From: Pigmentiphaga litoralis
GTDB lineage: Bacteria > Pseudomonadota > Gammaproteobacteria > Burkholderiales > Burkholderiaceae_B
Assembly: GCF_014651835.1 (NCBI RefSeq)
Contig: NZ_BMXQ01000003.1
Location: 1 to 64,000, forward strand
Direction: 5' to 3'
Length of the DNA stretch: 64,000 nt
Every line of letters starts with the position of its first letter. Positions within the stretch are counted from its first letter, which is position 1. Under the pieces are notes generated by a model that ran no database searches, was not told the origin of the DNA, and saw nothing but the letters and a program-made list of their open reading frames with translations. Of the stretch, positions 33,788 to 42,148 are shown piece by piece. The position numbers and the translations under genes were made by a program.

Positions 33788-34273
33788 CTAGTGGGCTTTA
33801 CGGATGGCGGCGATCTCGCGGATCCGCTTCACGGTGTCGAGATCCGCGGCAACGTAGGCCTGCTTGCGGATTTCCACCGTCGTTTCGTCCATGTCGTCGC
33901 TATCTTCCGCCAGGTCCAGTTCGTAGGTAAAGCGCAGGAAAATGGCGCCTTCTTCCGGCTCTTCCACCGTCACCGTCGCTTCACTGCGCGGCCAGCGGTC
34001 GGTGGCCGGAGCCAGCACCCGGACTTCATGCATGGGCGTCAACGTGACACGGTCATGAACCTGGAAGGGGCCGAAGTCCAACACGCGCGTCAATAGCGTT
34101 TGCCCACTCTGCTCTTCCTGTGTTTCGATGACGCAGCTTTCTAATCCCATGATGAATTCGGTTGGATGATGGGCACGGAGTACCAAACCGTGCCAGATGT
34201 CCATGCGGGTAAGGGGTTGGATCAGCGGAACCCGCGGGTCGTTGATCTGCACGAGGTGTTCGAAAGTCAGCAT
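33788..34273 (-). CDS. AtaL-like SRPBCC-family protein (DUF1857)
   Basis: A 161-residue soluble protein. The N-terminal FEHLVQINDPRVPLIQPLTR and the alternating strand pattern of the rest match the AtaL/DUF1857 branch of the START/SRPBCC fold, which binds hydrophobic ligands in a helix-grip cavity. The real ligand is unknown. The C-terminal half is acidic (TYELDLAEDSDDMDETTVEI). It is convergent with fpr and divergent from the glycosyltransferase gene, so it stands as a single transcription unit. Confidence 0.75.
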   Translation of the reverse strand: MLTFEHLVQINDPRVPLIQPLTRMDIWHGLVLRAHHPTEFIMGLESCVIETQEEQSGQTLLTRVLDFGPFQVHDRVTLTPMHEVRVLAPATDRWPRSEATVTVEEPEEGAIFLRFTYELDLAEDSDDMDETTVEIRKQAYVAADLDTVKRIREIAAIRKAH

Positions 34274-34477
34274 AGTGTCGGTCTAGAAATCGGGAGTGGT
34301 CATGCTGCGGGTCCTGGGTCAGGGCGCCGCCGATATCGCCCGCCGCACGTCGGCGGGTCTGGAAGGCGGTCAGCCAGCGCAGCGTTGGGGCCGCCCCGCG
34401 GGGTCGTCGTGCCAGAAACCGGCGGCGACCGGAACGCGGGCAAGCAAGTGCGGTAGATATTCACGAATCATCATAAC

Positions 34478-35611
34478 GTGCCTACAAAGCTCAGAATTGC
34501 GATTGTCACGCGCCGTTTCGGCGCGCGTTTCGGTGGCGCCGAAGCCTACGCTGAAAACCTGACCCGAGTTCTGATTCAGACCCACGACGTACGCGTCATC
34601 TGCCAGGAGTTCGACAGCCCTGTGCAGGCCCCGTTCACCCACGTCCCCTGCAACCGGCTGCTGCCGCGCTGGCTCAACCAGCTCTGGTTCAACCTGTGCT
34701 GCCACCTGCTGGTGCGCCACGGTTATGACATCGTCCACTCCCACGAAAACAGCTGGGTCGGCAACGTCCAGGTGGTGCACGTCATGCCGGTGCGCTACAG
34801 CCTGTTCCTGCACAACCGGTCGCTGCTCAAGCGGATCGGCGCCCTGCTGAGCCCGCGGCTGATCAGCTACCTGCTGCTGGAACGGCTGCGCTTTCGGGTA
34901 CGGCCCAATCGCGTCCTGGTGGCGCCTGCGCACCAGACCATCGACCAGTTGCAGGCCGCGTACAAGCGCCTGCCGCCCATGGTCACCATCCACCCCGGCG
35001 TGACACTGCCCAACGACGTGCAGACGCGGAACGAGGCGCTTGAAAGCTTGGGCCTGGACCCGTCTGCCGTCTATTGCCTGCTGGTGGCGAACGATCCGCT
35101 GCGCAAGGGCTTCATGACGATTCTGTCTGCCCTGGAATCGCTGGATCCGCTGTATCACCTGATCGTGCTGGGCGGCCCCGCTGACAGCCCCGACACGCTG
35201 CGCGAGGTGATTCCCCCCGCCCTGGCTGACCGAGTCCACGCGTTCGCCGCCCGGCCCGACGTGTGCCGTTTCTATGCGTCCAGCGACGTGTACGTGCACC
35301 CGACGCTGCAGGACTCCTTCGGCATGGCGCCGCTGGAGGCCATGTCGTTCGGCTTGCCGGTGATCCTGAGTTCCAAGGAATACTGCGGCTTTAGCGCCTG
35401 CGTCGAAGCGGAGCACGACGCGTTGGTGGTGGCGGATCCGCGCGATGCCTGCGAGCTTGCAGCGGCGATCCAGCGCATCACGCAAGACGCGGTGCTGCGC
35501 GGCAAGCTGCGCACGAATGGCCTGGCGCTGGCTGCGCGGTTCGACTGGCGGCAGGTGGAGCAGGCGTTTGTAAAGACGTATGCGAAGGTGCTGGACAAGT
35601 CGCTGGTGTGA
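34478..35611 (+). CDS. Family 4 glycosyltransferase (LPS core type)
   Basis: A 377-residue GT-B glycosyltransferase. The N-terminal FGARFGGAEAYAENL glycine motif is near residue 14, and the GT4 EX7E-like segment DSFGMAPLEAMSFGLPVILS (about 285-304) contacts the sugar nucleotide. RKGFM near 210 fits the phosphate-binding region. It is likely to add a sugar to lipopolysaccharide core or a similar envelope glycan on the cytoplasmic side. The start is a GTG at 34478; no ATG gives the full N-terminal domain. The polysaccharide deacetylase 1.7 kb on may act in the same pathway. Confidence 0.86.
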   Translation: MPTKLRIAIVTRRFGARFGGAEAYAENLTRVLIQTHDVRVICQEFDSPVQAPFTHVPCNRLLPRWLNQLWFNLCCHLLVRHGYDIVHSHENSWVGNVQVVHVMPVRYSLFLHNRSLLKRIGALLSPRLISYLLLERLRFRVRPNRVLVAPAHQTIDQLQAAYKRLPPMVTIHPGVTLPNDVQTRNEALESLGLDPSAVYCLLVANDPLRKGFMTILSALESLDPLYHLIVLGGPADSPDTLREVIPPALADRVHAFAARPDVCRFYASSDVYVHPTLQDSFGMAPLEAMSFGLPVILSSKEYCGFSACVEAEHDALVVADPRDACELAAAIQRITQDAVLRGKLRTNGLALAARFDWRQVEQAFVKTYAKVLDKSLV

Positions 35612-35646
35612 AGGTCTGCAACGCCCGTTAACGTGCCATCCTGTCA

Positions 35647-35678
35647 TCGCGGTAGAAGCACTGATGGTTCTACCGCGA
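35647..35678. promoter_or_regulatory. 11-bp perfect inverted repeat before the NTase cassette
   Basis: TCGCGGTAGAA (35647-35657) and TTCTACCGCGA (35668-35678) flank a 10-base loop. It lies between the glycosyltransferase stop and the AGGAG of the nucleotidyltransferase-like gene. It may end the upstream transcript (no T-run, so weak) or be an operator of the two-gene cassette. Confidence 0.6.
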
Positions 35679-35732
35679 CTGCAACTGCTTGCGTCGTCTT
35701 CATACAATCAGCTCCTGCATCTAGGAGCATGC

Positions 35733-36308
35733 ATGATCCCCGCTTGGAATCCCGAAGGTATTCTTCCGCCCATTCGCCCTGGCGTCGCCGGGCACCATGG
35801 CGATCGATCGCCGTACAAGGCTTCGTTGGATGCCTTCATCGAGGTCATGGGCAGCTCTGAAGCTCGCCTGGACATTGTCGCGGGCCTGTTGGCATTTCGG
35901 CGCGCCATCCATGACATCGGGATTGATACGGGGTTTCAGTGGATCGACGGCAGCTTCACTGAAAATGTGGAGATGCTGGAAGGCCGGGATCCACGAGACG
36001 TCGACGTTGTGACGTTTTTTCACGTTCCTGCCGGCGAGACTCAGGCGTCGCTACTCCGAAAGTGTCCTTGGCTTTTTGACCAAGCCTATGTGAAACACAC
36101 GTATAAGGTCGATTCGTATTGGGACGTCTTGGGCACGCCCACCGAAGAGAGATCGGTTCGGCAGATATGTTAGTGGTACAGCATGTGGTCACACCGAAGA
36201 ACTGGCACGTGGAAAGGCTTTGTCCAGATTGACCTGGATGGCAGCCAGGATCCATACGCCACGCAAGCGTTGACTCAAGCCAAAGCGGATCGCGGAGTGA
36301 CGTCATGA
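35733..36308 (+). pseudogene. Nucleotidyltransferase-like (DUF6932-type) gene with in-frame TAG
   Basis: ATG 35733 follows AGGAG. The frame runs 146 codons to a TAG at 36171-36173, then continues in the same frame for 44 more sense codons to TGA at 36306-36308, which overlaps the next ATG (ATGA at 36305). The part beyond the TAG reads WYSMWSHRRTGTWKGFVQID, which looks like the family's own C-terminus. The first part has the nucleotidyltransferase pattern DGSFTENVE (72-80) and RDPRDVDVVTFF (87-98). Either the gene carries a recent nonsense mutation (147 of 191 codons before it), or TAG is read through, or there is a base-call error. The family's function is unknown. Confidence 0.7.
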
Positions 36309-37198
36309 ACCAACGCATCGATATGCTGACTTCCGAAATCAACGAGTTGCTGGACTTGCTGAACAGCCTGGATGACGGCGCGGTTATCCAACGGCTTTCG
36401 CTGGAAGGCCGATTGATTGCAGCTCGGCAAGAGCTGGGCAGAGTGGAGGCCACGCCAGAGCCGCTGCGCGCTCGCCTGACGTTCCGTGGGCGCCCGGTAT
36501 TGGGGAGTCATGGTATCGCAGCCGACTTTGGCGGCAAGGCGTCGAATGCTTTTGCCGATGCTTTCGCGGCGGTCGTCGCAGGGCTCAATGAGAACCTCCA
36601 ACTGATGGGACCTATTCCCGACAGGGTCAAAAATCAGCTGTTGATTACGGGGACTGCTCAAGGGTCATTTGGTTTCGAGTTTGAATTGCCCCCTGCAGCC
36701 GGTTTGTTTCCCGAACATGAAAGAACCGGCGAAGCCCTGGCAACGATCCAGTCCTTGTTCGAAGCGTCGGCCCAAGGGAGTGATGACGACGTGGCGGAAC
36801 TCGTCGACGCGATTCACCCCCGCGCAGTCAAAAAGGTTTCCGAATTCTTGTGCCTGCTTTCGCAGTATCACGCTTGGTGCGGACTGGAATTCAAGGACAA
36901 GGTATTCAGGTTTGAAGGCGCTGAGCAGCTTGAACGTTCCGCCGGGCGTCTTGCCGAAGGGAATATCCGGGAAGTCAGAGAAACCCATCAGGGAATGTTT
37001 CTTGGCGTGCTTCCCAACAGTCGTTCGTTCGAATTCCAGACCGCCAATGGTTTCATCAAAGGCAAGCTCGGGATGACGATCGAAGATCCTGATGTCATCA
37101 ACCGTCAGTGGTTGAGGCAGGAGACGCGTATCACACTGAGCGTGATCCAGGTCGGGCAGGGGCGCCCGCGATACACCTTGTCGGCGCTACCCGAATGA
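36305..37198 (+). CDS. Unknown protein coupled to the NTase-like gene, 297 aa
   Basis: I do not recognise a characterised family. Residues 1-48 form a helical, coiled-coil-like segment with heptad leucines (MLTSEINELLDLLNSL). A central domain has GSHGIADFGGKASNAF-like order (actual GSHGIAADFGGKASNAF near 71-87) and ITGTAQGSFGFEFELPP (118-134). A C-terminal beta-rich domain follows, ending RITLSVIQVGQGRPRYTLSALPE-like in style. It is cytoplasmic. The ATG overlaps the TGA of the extended nucleotidyltransferase frame by four bases, so the two evolved as a coupled pair, in the manner of toxin-antitoxin or effector-regulator modules. That role is inference only. Confidence 0.72.
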   Translation: MNQRIDMLTSEINELLDLLNSLDDGAVIQRLSLEGRLIAARQELGRVEATPEPLRARLTFRGRPVLGSHGIAADFGGKASNAFADAFAAVVAGLNENLQLMGPIPDRVKNQLLITGTAQGSFGFEFELPPAAGLFPEHERTGEALATIQSLFEASAQGSDDDVAELVDAIHPRAVKKVSEFLCLLSQYHAWCGLEFKDKVFRFEGAEQLERSAGRLAEGNIREVRETHQGMFLGVLPNSRSFEFQTANGFIKGKLGMTIEDPDVINRQWLRQETRITLSVIQVGQGRPRYTLSALPE

Positions 37199-37269
37199 CA
37201 TCCTTGCTGTGCCGCTATGGCAACGCCTGCGAACGACAGGTCAGTACGGCCTGAGATACAGTTTCAATC

Positions 37270-38013
37270 ATGACGACGACGCGCAACTCCCGCCCCATTC
37301 CGATCCTGATGTACCACCAGTGCGCGACGCCGCCGGCCAAGGGCACGCCGTTTCGCAGCCTGACGGTGGACCCGGCCGTGTTTGCGCGGCACATGCGCGG
37401 GTTGAAGGCGCTGGGGTATCGGGGGCTGTCGATGCGGGATCTGCAGCCGTATCTGCTCGGGGAAAAGCAGGGCAAGGTATTCGGACTGACGTTCGATGAT
37501 GGCTTTGTGAACGTGGCCGAGAATGCGGTGCCGGTCCTGGCGGACCTGGGTTTTACCGCGACCAACTATTTCGTGGCGGCACAGGTGGGGGGCACGAATG
37601 CCTGGGATGCCGAGAAGGGCGTGCCGACGGCGCGGCTGATGGACGGGGCGCAGATCCGGGCGTGGGCGCAGGCGGGGCACGAGGTGGGCTCGCATACCCT
37701 CGCGCATGCGAACCTGAAGGAATGTGCGGTGGACCAGGCGCGCGAGCAGATCGCCGGGTCGCGCAAGATGCTGCAGGACGTGAGCGGCGAGCCGGTCGAT
37801 GCCTTCTGTTATCCCTACGGCTACTACTTGCCCGAGCAGTGTGCGCTGGTGGCCGAGAGTGGCTACACCACTGCGACAACGACGCGGCGGGGGCGGGTGC
37901 AGCCGGGCCAGGACATGCTGGAGCTGTCCCGGGTGCACGTGCTGCGGTCCACGCACTTTGCGTCGATGATGATCAAGCTGTTCACGCCGCGCGAGGAACT
38001 GCGCGGGCGTTGA
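37270..38013 (+). CDS. Polysaccharide deacetylase (NodB domain)
   Basis: A 247-residue carbohydrate esterase 4 (NodB) protein. It shows the catalytic TFDDGFVNV (about 74-82), metal ligands SHTLAHANL (about 141-149) and FCYPYGYY (about 178-185). No signal peptide is seen, so it probably acts in the cytoplasm or at the membrane face on a glycolipid intermediate. It lies in the same orientation as the GT4 gene at 34478, and the two may be parts of one surface-glycan locus into which the nucleotidyltransferase pair was inserted. The substrate is probably an N-acetylated sugar or formamido group. Confidence 0.88.
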   Translation: MTTTRNSRPIPILMYHQCATPPAKGTPFRSLTVDPAVFARHMRGLKALGYRGLSMRDLQPYLLGEKQGKVFGLTFDDGFVNVAENAVPVLADLGFTATNYFVAAQVGGTNAWDAEKGVPTARLMDGAQIRAWAQAGHEVGSHTLAHANLKECAVDQAREQIAGSRKMLQDVSGEPVDAFCYPYGYYLPEQCALVAESGYTTATTTRRGRVQPGQDMLELSRVHVLRSTHFASMMIKLFTPREELRGR

Positions 38014-38104
38014 GGGGCAGGCAGCGCGCTGACACGCGGTGTGGCGTCCTGGATGCCACTACCGCGTTCCGGCCGCCTTGCTGGCGGCGGTGCATCCCTT
38101 CGGT

Positions 38105-39088
38105 TTATTCCGGTTCGATCCCGGCAGCCTTGATGATCTTGCCCCACTTCTGCGATTCGGCTTTCTGGAAGCTGGCCAGTTCGCCCGGTGTGGTGGTGTA
38201 GGGCTCGGTGCCGGTGGACTCGTAGAAGGACTTGGCGGCGGCCGAGGTGGATGCCTTGATCAGCAGTTCATTGAGCCGCGTCACCACCGCGCTGGGCGTG
38301 CCGGCGGGCACGTAGGCGGCAAACCAATAGCCCATTTCATACCCCGGCACGCCGGATTCGGCGATGGTCGGGACGTCGGGCGCCAGCGGTGAACGCTTCT
38401 GGCTGGTGACGCCCAGGGCGCGCAGCTTGCCGCTCTTGACCTGCGGCAGGCCGGTGGCGGCGTCGGTGATCATCATGCTGATCTGGCCGCCCAGCAGGTC
38501 GGTCACGGCCAGCGGGTTGCTCTTGTACGGCACGTGCAGGATCCTGGCGCCGGTCATCTGCTGCAGCAGTTCGCCGGCAATGCGGCTGGACGAGCTGCCG
38601 CTGCCGAAGCTGAGCTTGCTGGGTTCTTTCTTGGCCAGGGCGAGCAGTTCCTGCACGCTCTTGACCGGCAGGTTGGGGTTGACGACCATGATCTGGCCGC
38701 CCTTGCCCAAGGCGGTGACCGGCGCGAAGTCCTTGACCGGGTCATAGGGCAGCGATTTGTACAGGTGTTCGTTGGCGGCGTGGGTCGTGTTGGTGGTGAT
38801 CAGCACGGTGTAGCCGTCGGCCTGCGCGCGGGCGGCCGATTGCGCGCCGATGATGGCGCTGGCGCCCGGCTTGTTCTCGATGACGACGGTCTGGCCGCTG
38901 GCTTCGGTCATGCCCTGGCCGATGGCGCGGGCGATCTGGTCGGTGGCGCTGCCGGCCGCGAACGGCACGACGAAGGTGACGGGGCGGGCGGGATAGGTCT
39001 GCGCCATGGCGGTCAGTGGCGCAGTGGCCAGCGGCAGGGCCGCGGCGACGAGGCCGGCGAGAACGAGGCGGCGGGGATGCAAGGTCAT
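38105..39088 (-). CDS. Bug/TctC-family periplasmic binding protein
   Basis: A 327-residue Bug receptor with a Sec signal peptide (RR near 6, hydrophobic core, cut at AMA-QTY). Hallmarks are YPARPVTFVVPFAAGSATDQ and the ligand loop ENKPGASAIIGAQSA (about 74-88). It follows the AtuA pair on the same strand with a 75-base gap, so it may deliver that pathway's carboxylate. No TctAB permease is near. ATG 39088 is preferred to 39133 because it starts the signal peptide directly. Confidence 0.88.
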   Translation of the reverse strand: MTLHPRRLVLAGLVAAALPLATAPLTAMAQTYPARPVTFVVPFAAGSATDQIARAIGQGMTEASGQTVVIENKPGASAIIGAQSAARAQADGYTVLITTNTTHAANEHLYKSLPYDPVKDFAPVTALGKGGQIMVVNPNLPVKSVQELLALAKKEPSKLSFGSGSSSSRIAGELLQQMTGARILHVPYKSNPLAVTDLLGGQISMMITDAATGLPQVKSGKLRALGVTSQKRSPLAPDVPTIAESGVPGYEMGYWFAAYVPAGTPSAVVTRLNELLIKASTSAAAKSFYESTGTEPYTTTPGELASFQKAESQKWGKIIKAAGIEPE

Positions 39089-39163
39089 GGTGATGGGTCT
39101 CCGAAATTCTTGTTGTGGGTCAAAAGCAATCAATGGCAGTCGATGCGTGGCATCCGTGCGTCG

Positions 39164-39550
39164 TCAGTCGATGGCCCGTTCGATGATGCCGTCGCCATTG
39201 GCGTCGAAGCCGGGCGGCGGAGTCACGGGCATGTCCAGCAGCCAGAACGACAGGCCTTTGCCGTGGGCATCGAGGTTGAGCGAGCCGTTCACGCCGCCAT
39301 CCAGGACATCATCCAGAACGAAGTTCATGGCGCACAGGGTAGGCAGCAGGTAGCGCTCGACATGCGCCGGTTGGCGATAGCCGAACCAGCGGGCCACGGC
39401 GTCGGCCGTGACCTGTTCGACGAGCAGGTCGTAGTGGGCCGGATCGTAGGCGATCAGGCTCAGGTTGGATCGGTTGCCCTTGTCGCCCGCGCGGCTGTGC
39501 GCAAGGCGATACAGGGGTACGGTGCCGGAAGGCTGGGCGGTCAGTGTCAT
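39164..39550 (-). CDS. AtuA-related small protein
   Basis: A 128-residue protein matching the small domain that accompanies or is fused to AtuA (acyclic terpene utilisation) proteins: YRLAHSRAGDKGNRSNLSLIAYD (shown here in part as AHSRAGDKGNRSNLSLIAY), YLLPTLCAMNFVLDDVLDGG and a C-terminal LDMPVT. Its biochemical role is unknown; in other species it is the C-terminal third of a DUF1446 protein, so here the protein is split into two genes. Its ATG overlaps the AtuA-like stop by four bases. Confidence 0.85.
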   Translation of the reverse strand: MTLTAQPSGTVPLYRLAHSRAGDKGNRSNLSLIAYDPAHYDLLVEQVTADAVARWFGYRQPAHVERYLLPTLCAMNFVLDDVLDGGVNGSLNLDAHGKGLSFWLLDMPVTPPPGFDANGDGIIERAID

Positions 39551-40911
39551 GCCGTGCTCCCCGGGGTCAGCATGCGCCAGCCGCTGCGCACGGCCGCGCG
39601 CGGAACGAAGCATGAAATGAGATTGAGCCGCGGCTTGAGCGTGGTGCGCACGCCGCCACCGCCGGCCGGGCCGTTGGTGTAAAGCGCCGTGACCTCGCGC
39701 ACGATGCGCTGGGCCTGCCGCTTGTCGTGCTGCGAGCAGGCGACGCGCAGGCGCACGTCGCGGGCCGTGCCGATGGGTGCGCCGCGCAGCATGTCGCCGC
39801 GGTCGTCGCCCAGGATGCTGACGGCGCCAATCAGGTCGATGCGCACGGGCAGGTCGGGCCCCAGGCGTTGGAGGATGACGTCGGCAGCCAGGCGTGCACG
39901 CGCTTCGGCACGCGGACCGGCATACGAAATTTCGGCTTCGGCCAGCCAGCCACCGCGATAGCACACGTTGACCTTGAGGCGGTCCGGGCGGGCGTGCCCG
40001 GTCACGCCGCCGAGCGCGACCCGATGGTTGCCAAGATCCACTACCTGGGCCTGGCTGATGTCAGCCACCACATCGGGCGTCAGGTAGCGCGCCGGATCAT
40101 GCACTTCATACAGCAGCTGTTCCTTGACCGTGCGGGGATCGACGCAGCCGCCGGTGGCGTCGGCCTTGCCGATCACGCAGCCGCCGTCGGCATCGATCTC
40201 GGCGATCGGAAAGCCGACTGCGTGCAGGTCGGGTACGTCCTTGAAGCCCGGGTCGGCAAAGTAGCCGCCCGTGACCTGGGTGCCGCATTCGAGCAGATGG
40301 CCTGCCATCGTCGCGCGGCCCAGGCGTTTCCAGTCGTCTGCGGCCCAGCCGAAGTGGGCCATGGCGGGGCCGACCGCCAGTGACGGGTCGGCCACGCGGC
40401 CCGCGACCACGATCTGCGCGCCGCCGCGCAAGGCGTCGGCGATCGCTTCGGCGCCCAGGTAGGCATTGGCGCTGACCACGTCCAGGTCGTCGAATTGGGG
40501 GCCAATGCATTCGCGCAGCAGGTCGCGATAACCGGGACCCGACAGGTCGTCGCCCTGCACGATGGCGATGCGGGCGTCGGTGATTCCTTGCGCGCTGGCA
40601 AGCTCGTGCAGGCGCTGTGCGGCGCCGGGCGGGTTGGCCGCGCCGAAGTTGCCGATGATGGCGATGTCGTGACGCAGGCAGCGTTCGATGACCGGGCCGA
40701 CGAGGTCGTCGAGCTGGGGATCGAAACCGCCTTGCGGATGGTGTTCGCGTTCGAGTTGCGCCAGCGCCAGGGTGCGCTCGGCAAGCGTCTCGTACATCAA
40801 CGCCGCCGGACCGCCGCGGGCGATCAGGGTGTCCACCACCGGGCCCGCCGCGTCCGTCCTGTCTCCAGAGAAACCCGAGGCCGACCCGATCAGAAAGGGA
40901 GCTGTTGGCAT
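39547..40911 (-). CDS. AtuA-family protein (DUF1446)
   Basis: A 454-residue protein of the AtuA/DUF1446 family, named from the acyclic-terpene pathway of Pseudomonas; the catalytic step is not established. Visible strings are IGSASGFSGDRTDAAGPVVD at the start, IIGNFGAANPPGAA near 95, IVVAGRVADPSLAVGPAMAH near 165 and GGCVIGKADATGGCVDPRTV near 248. The ATG at 40911 is the family start; the longer open frame to 41835 runs antisense through the LysR gene and is not coding. It is coupled to the small AtuA partner and divergent from a LysR regulator. Confidence 0.86.
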   Translation of the reverse strand: MPTAPFLIGSASGFSGDRTDAAGPVVDTLIARGGPAALMYETLAERTLALAQLEREHHPQGGFDPQLDDLVGPVIERCLRHDIAIIGNFGAANPPGAAQRLHELASAQGITDARIAIVQGDDLSGPGYRDLLRECIGPQFDDLDVVSANAYLGAEAIADALRGGAQIVVAGRVADPSLAVGPAMAHFGWAADDWKRLGRATMAGHLLECGTQVTGGYFADPGFKDVPDLHAVGFPIAEIDADGGCVIGKADATGGCVDPRTVKEQLLYEVHDPARYLTPDVVADISQAQVVDLGNHRVALGGVTGHARPDRLKVNVCYRGGWLAEAEISYAGPRAEARARLAADVILQRLGPDLPVRIDLIGAVSILGDDRGDMLRGAPIGTARDVRLRVACSQHDKRQAQRIVREVTALYTNGPAGGGGVRTTLKPRLNLISCFVPRAAVRSGWRMLTPGSTA

Positions 40912-40960
40912 GGGATTGTCTTTTGTGCTTTTATGAAAGCCCACTATAGGGGCGGAAAAA

Positions 40961-41009
40961 TCATCCGTAAAATAGAAAAAAAAGATCGATTGATCCAAAA
41001 AACGGATGA
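40961..41009. promoter_or_regulatory. AT-rich divergent promoter region with 8-bp dyad
   Basis: TCATCCGT (40961-40968) and ACGGATGA (41002-41009) form a wide inverted repeat around an A-rich stretch with GATCGATTGATC. It lies between the AtuA gene and the LysR gene and is the likely binding region of that regulator. Confidence 0.5.
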
Positions 41010-41076
41010 GTTGATAACCGGGTTCGAGGAAGACAGCATGAGAACGACAGAATGAGAACGACAGGGTGACGCCGGC

Positions 41077-42048
41077 ATGAACCTGACGAATATGTCGACG
41101 CGGCAGCTGCGCGCGTTCATCGCACTGGTTGAAGAACGCAACTTTACGCGCGCGGCTGACAAGACCTTCCTGTCGCAGCCGGCGTTCAGTGCCTTGATCC
41201 GGTCGATCGAGACCGTGGCCGGCGTGCGGCTGTTCGACCGGTCGACGCGGCATGTCGAACTGACGCCCGAAGGGGTGCTGTTCGAAGGGTCGGCGCGGCG
41301 CCTGCTGGGCGATTTCGAATTGGCCATGGAAGAATTGAGCGACCATGTGGCCAAGCGCAAGGGAAGGGCCTCGGTGGCGGCCTTGCCATCCTTGGCATCG
41401 GGCTGGCTGCCGGGCGTGCTGGGGGAATTTCGCGCGGAATTTCCCGGCGTGGCGCTGGAACTGCATGACGCCTTGCTGGAACCCTGTTTGAGTCTGGTGC
41501 GCCTGGGCCGGGTCGATTTTGCGCTGGCCGCGAATGGCGCCGACATGAGCGACTTCACGACTGAGCTGCTGTGCGTGGACAGCTTCTATCTGGTCTGTCG
41601 CAAGGACCACCCGTTGGCGCAGTTGCCGACGGTGCGGCTGCGCGACGTGGCCGACTACCCCTTCATTCAGCTGGCCCGGTCGAGCAGTGTCCGCCAGCAC
41701 CTGGATGCCGCCTTGCACCCGGTGCAGATGCAGACGGCGTTTGAAGTCGAGCACCTGGCCACCGTGACGGGGCTCGTCGTGGCTGGACTGGGTGTGAGCC
41801 TGGTGCCCGAGATGACGCTGTCGCAGTTTTCGCACCCGGATGTTGCGGTGATTCCGCTGTCGATCCGCGGGCCGACCCGGTCCTTGTACCTGGTGCGGCG
41901 GCGGGACCGGTCGATGTCGGCAGCGGCCGAGGCGCTGTATGCGCTGGTCAAGGCGCGCCGGCCGTCGTTTCCGGCGGGCAAGAGCGGCGGAAAGTCTGGT
42001 GCGAAGTCAGCGAAGCGGCCCGCCCGGCCCAAGGCAACCGCAGCCTGA
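41077..42048 (+). CDS. LysR-family transcriptional regulator (AtuA cluster)
   Basis: A 323-residue LysR protein. The helix-turn-helix is in FTRAADKTFLSQPAFSALIRS (shown in part; about residues 23-43), with RLFDRSTRHVELTPEG after it, and the effector domain runs from about 95 to 300. An unusual basic tail follows (repeated K-S-G-G/K and K-R-P-A-R-P-K over about 25 residues), which may give extra DNA affinity. It is divergent from the AtuA-Bug operon and probably regulates it in response to the pathway's acid or CoA ester. Confidence 0.88.
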   Translation: MNLTNMSTRQLRAFIALVEERNFTRAADKTFLSQPAFSALIRSIETVAGVRLFDRSTRHVELTPEGVLFEGSARRLLGDFELAMEELSDHVAKRKGRASVAALPSLASGWLPGVLGEFRAEFPGVALELHDALLEPCLSLVRLGRVDFALAANGADMSDFTTELLCVDSFYLVCRKDHPLAQLPTVRLRDVADYPFIQLARSSSVRQHLDAALHPVQMQTAFEVEHLATVTGLVVAGLGVSLVPEMTLSQFSHPDVAVIPLSIRGPTRSLYLVRRRDRSMSAAAEALYALVKARRPSFPAGKSGGKSGAKSAKRPARPKATAA

Positions 42049-42148
42049 ACCATCGCCGCCACCGACGCGTCGCCAGGTACCGCGCTGCGGGGCCGAACCG
42101 TTGACCGAACAACCGAACAATTGGTCATCCGATCAACCCATCATCCGA

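Noticed and set aside
40912-41835. N-terminal extension of the AtuA-like frame
   Set aside because: It lies antisense within the LysR gene, lacks family sequence and would cross the divergent promoter region.
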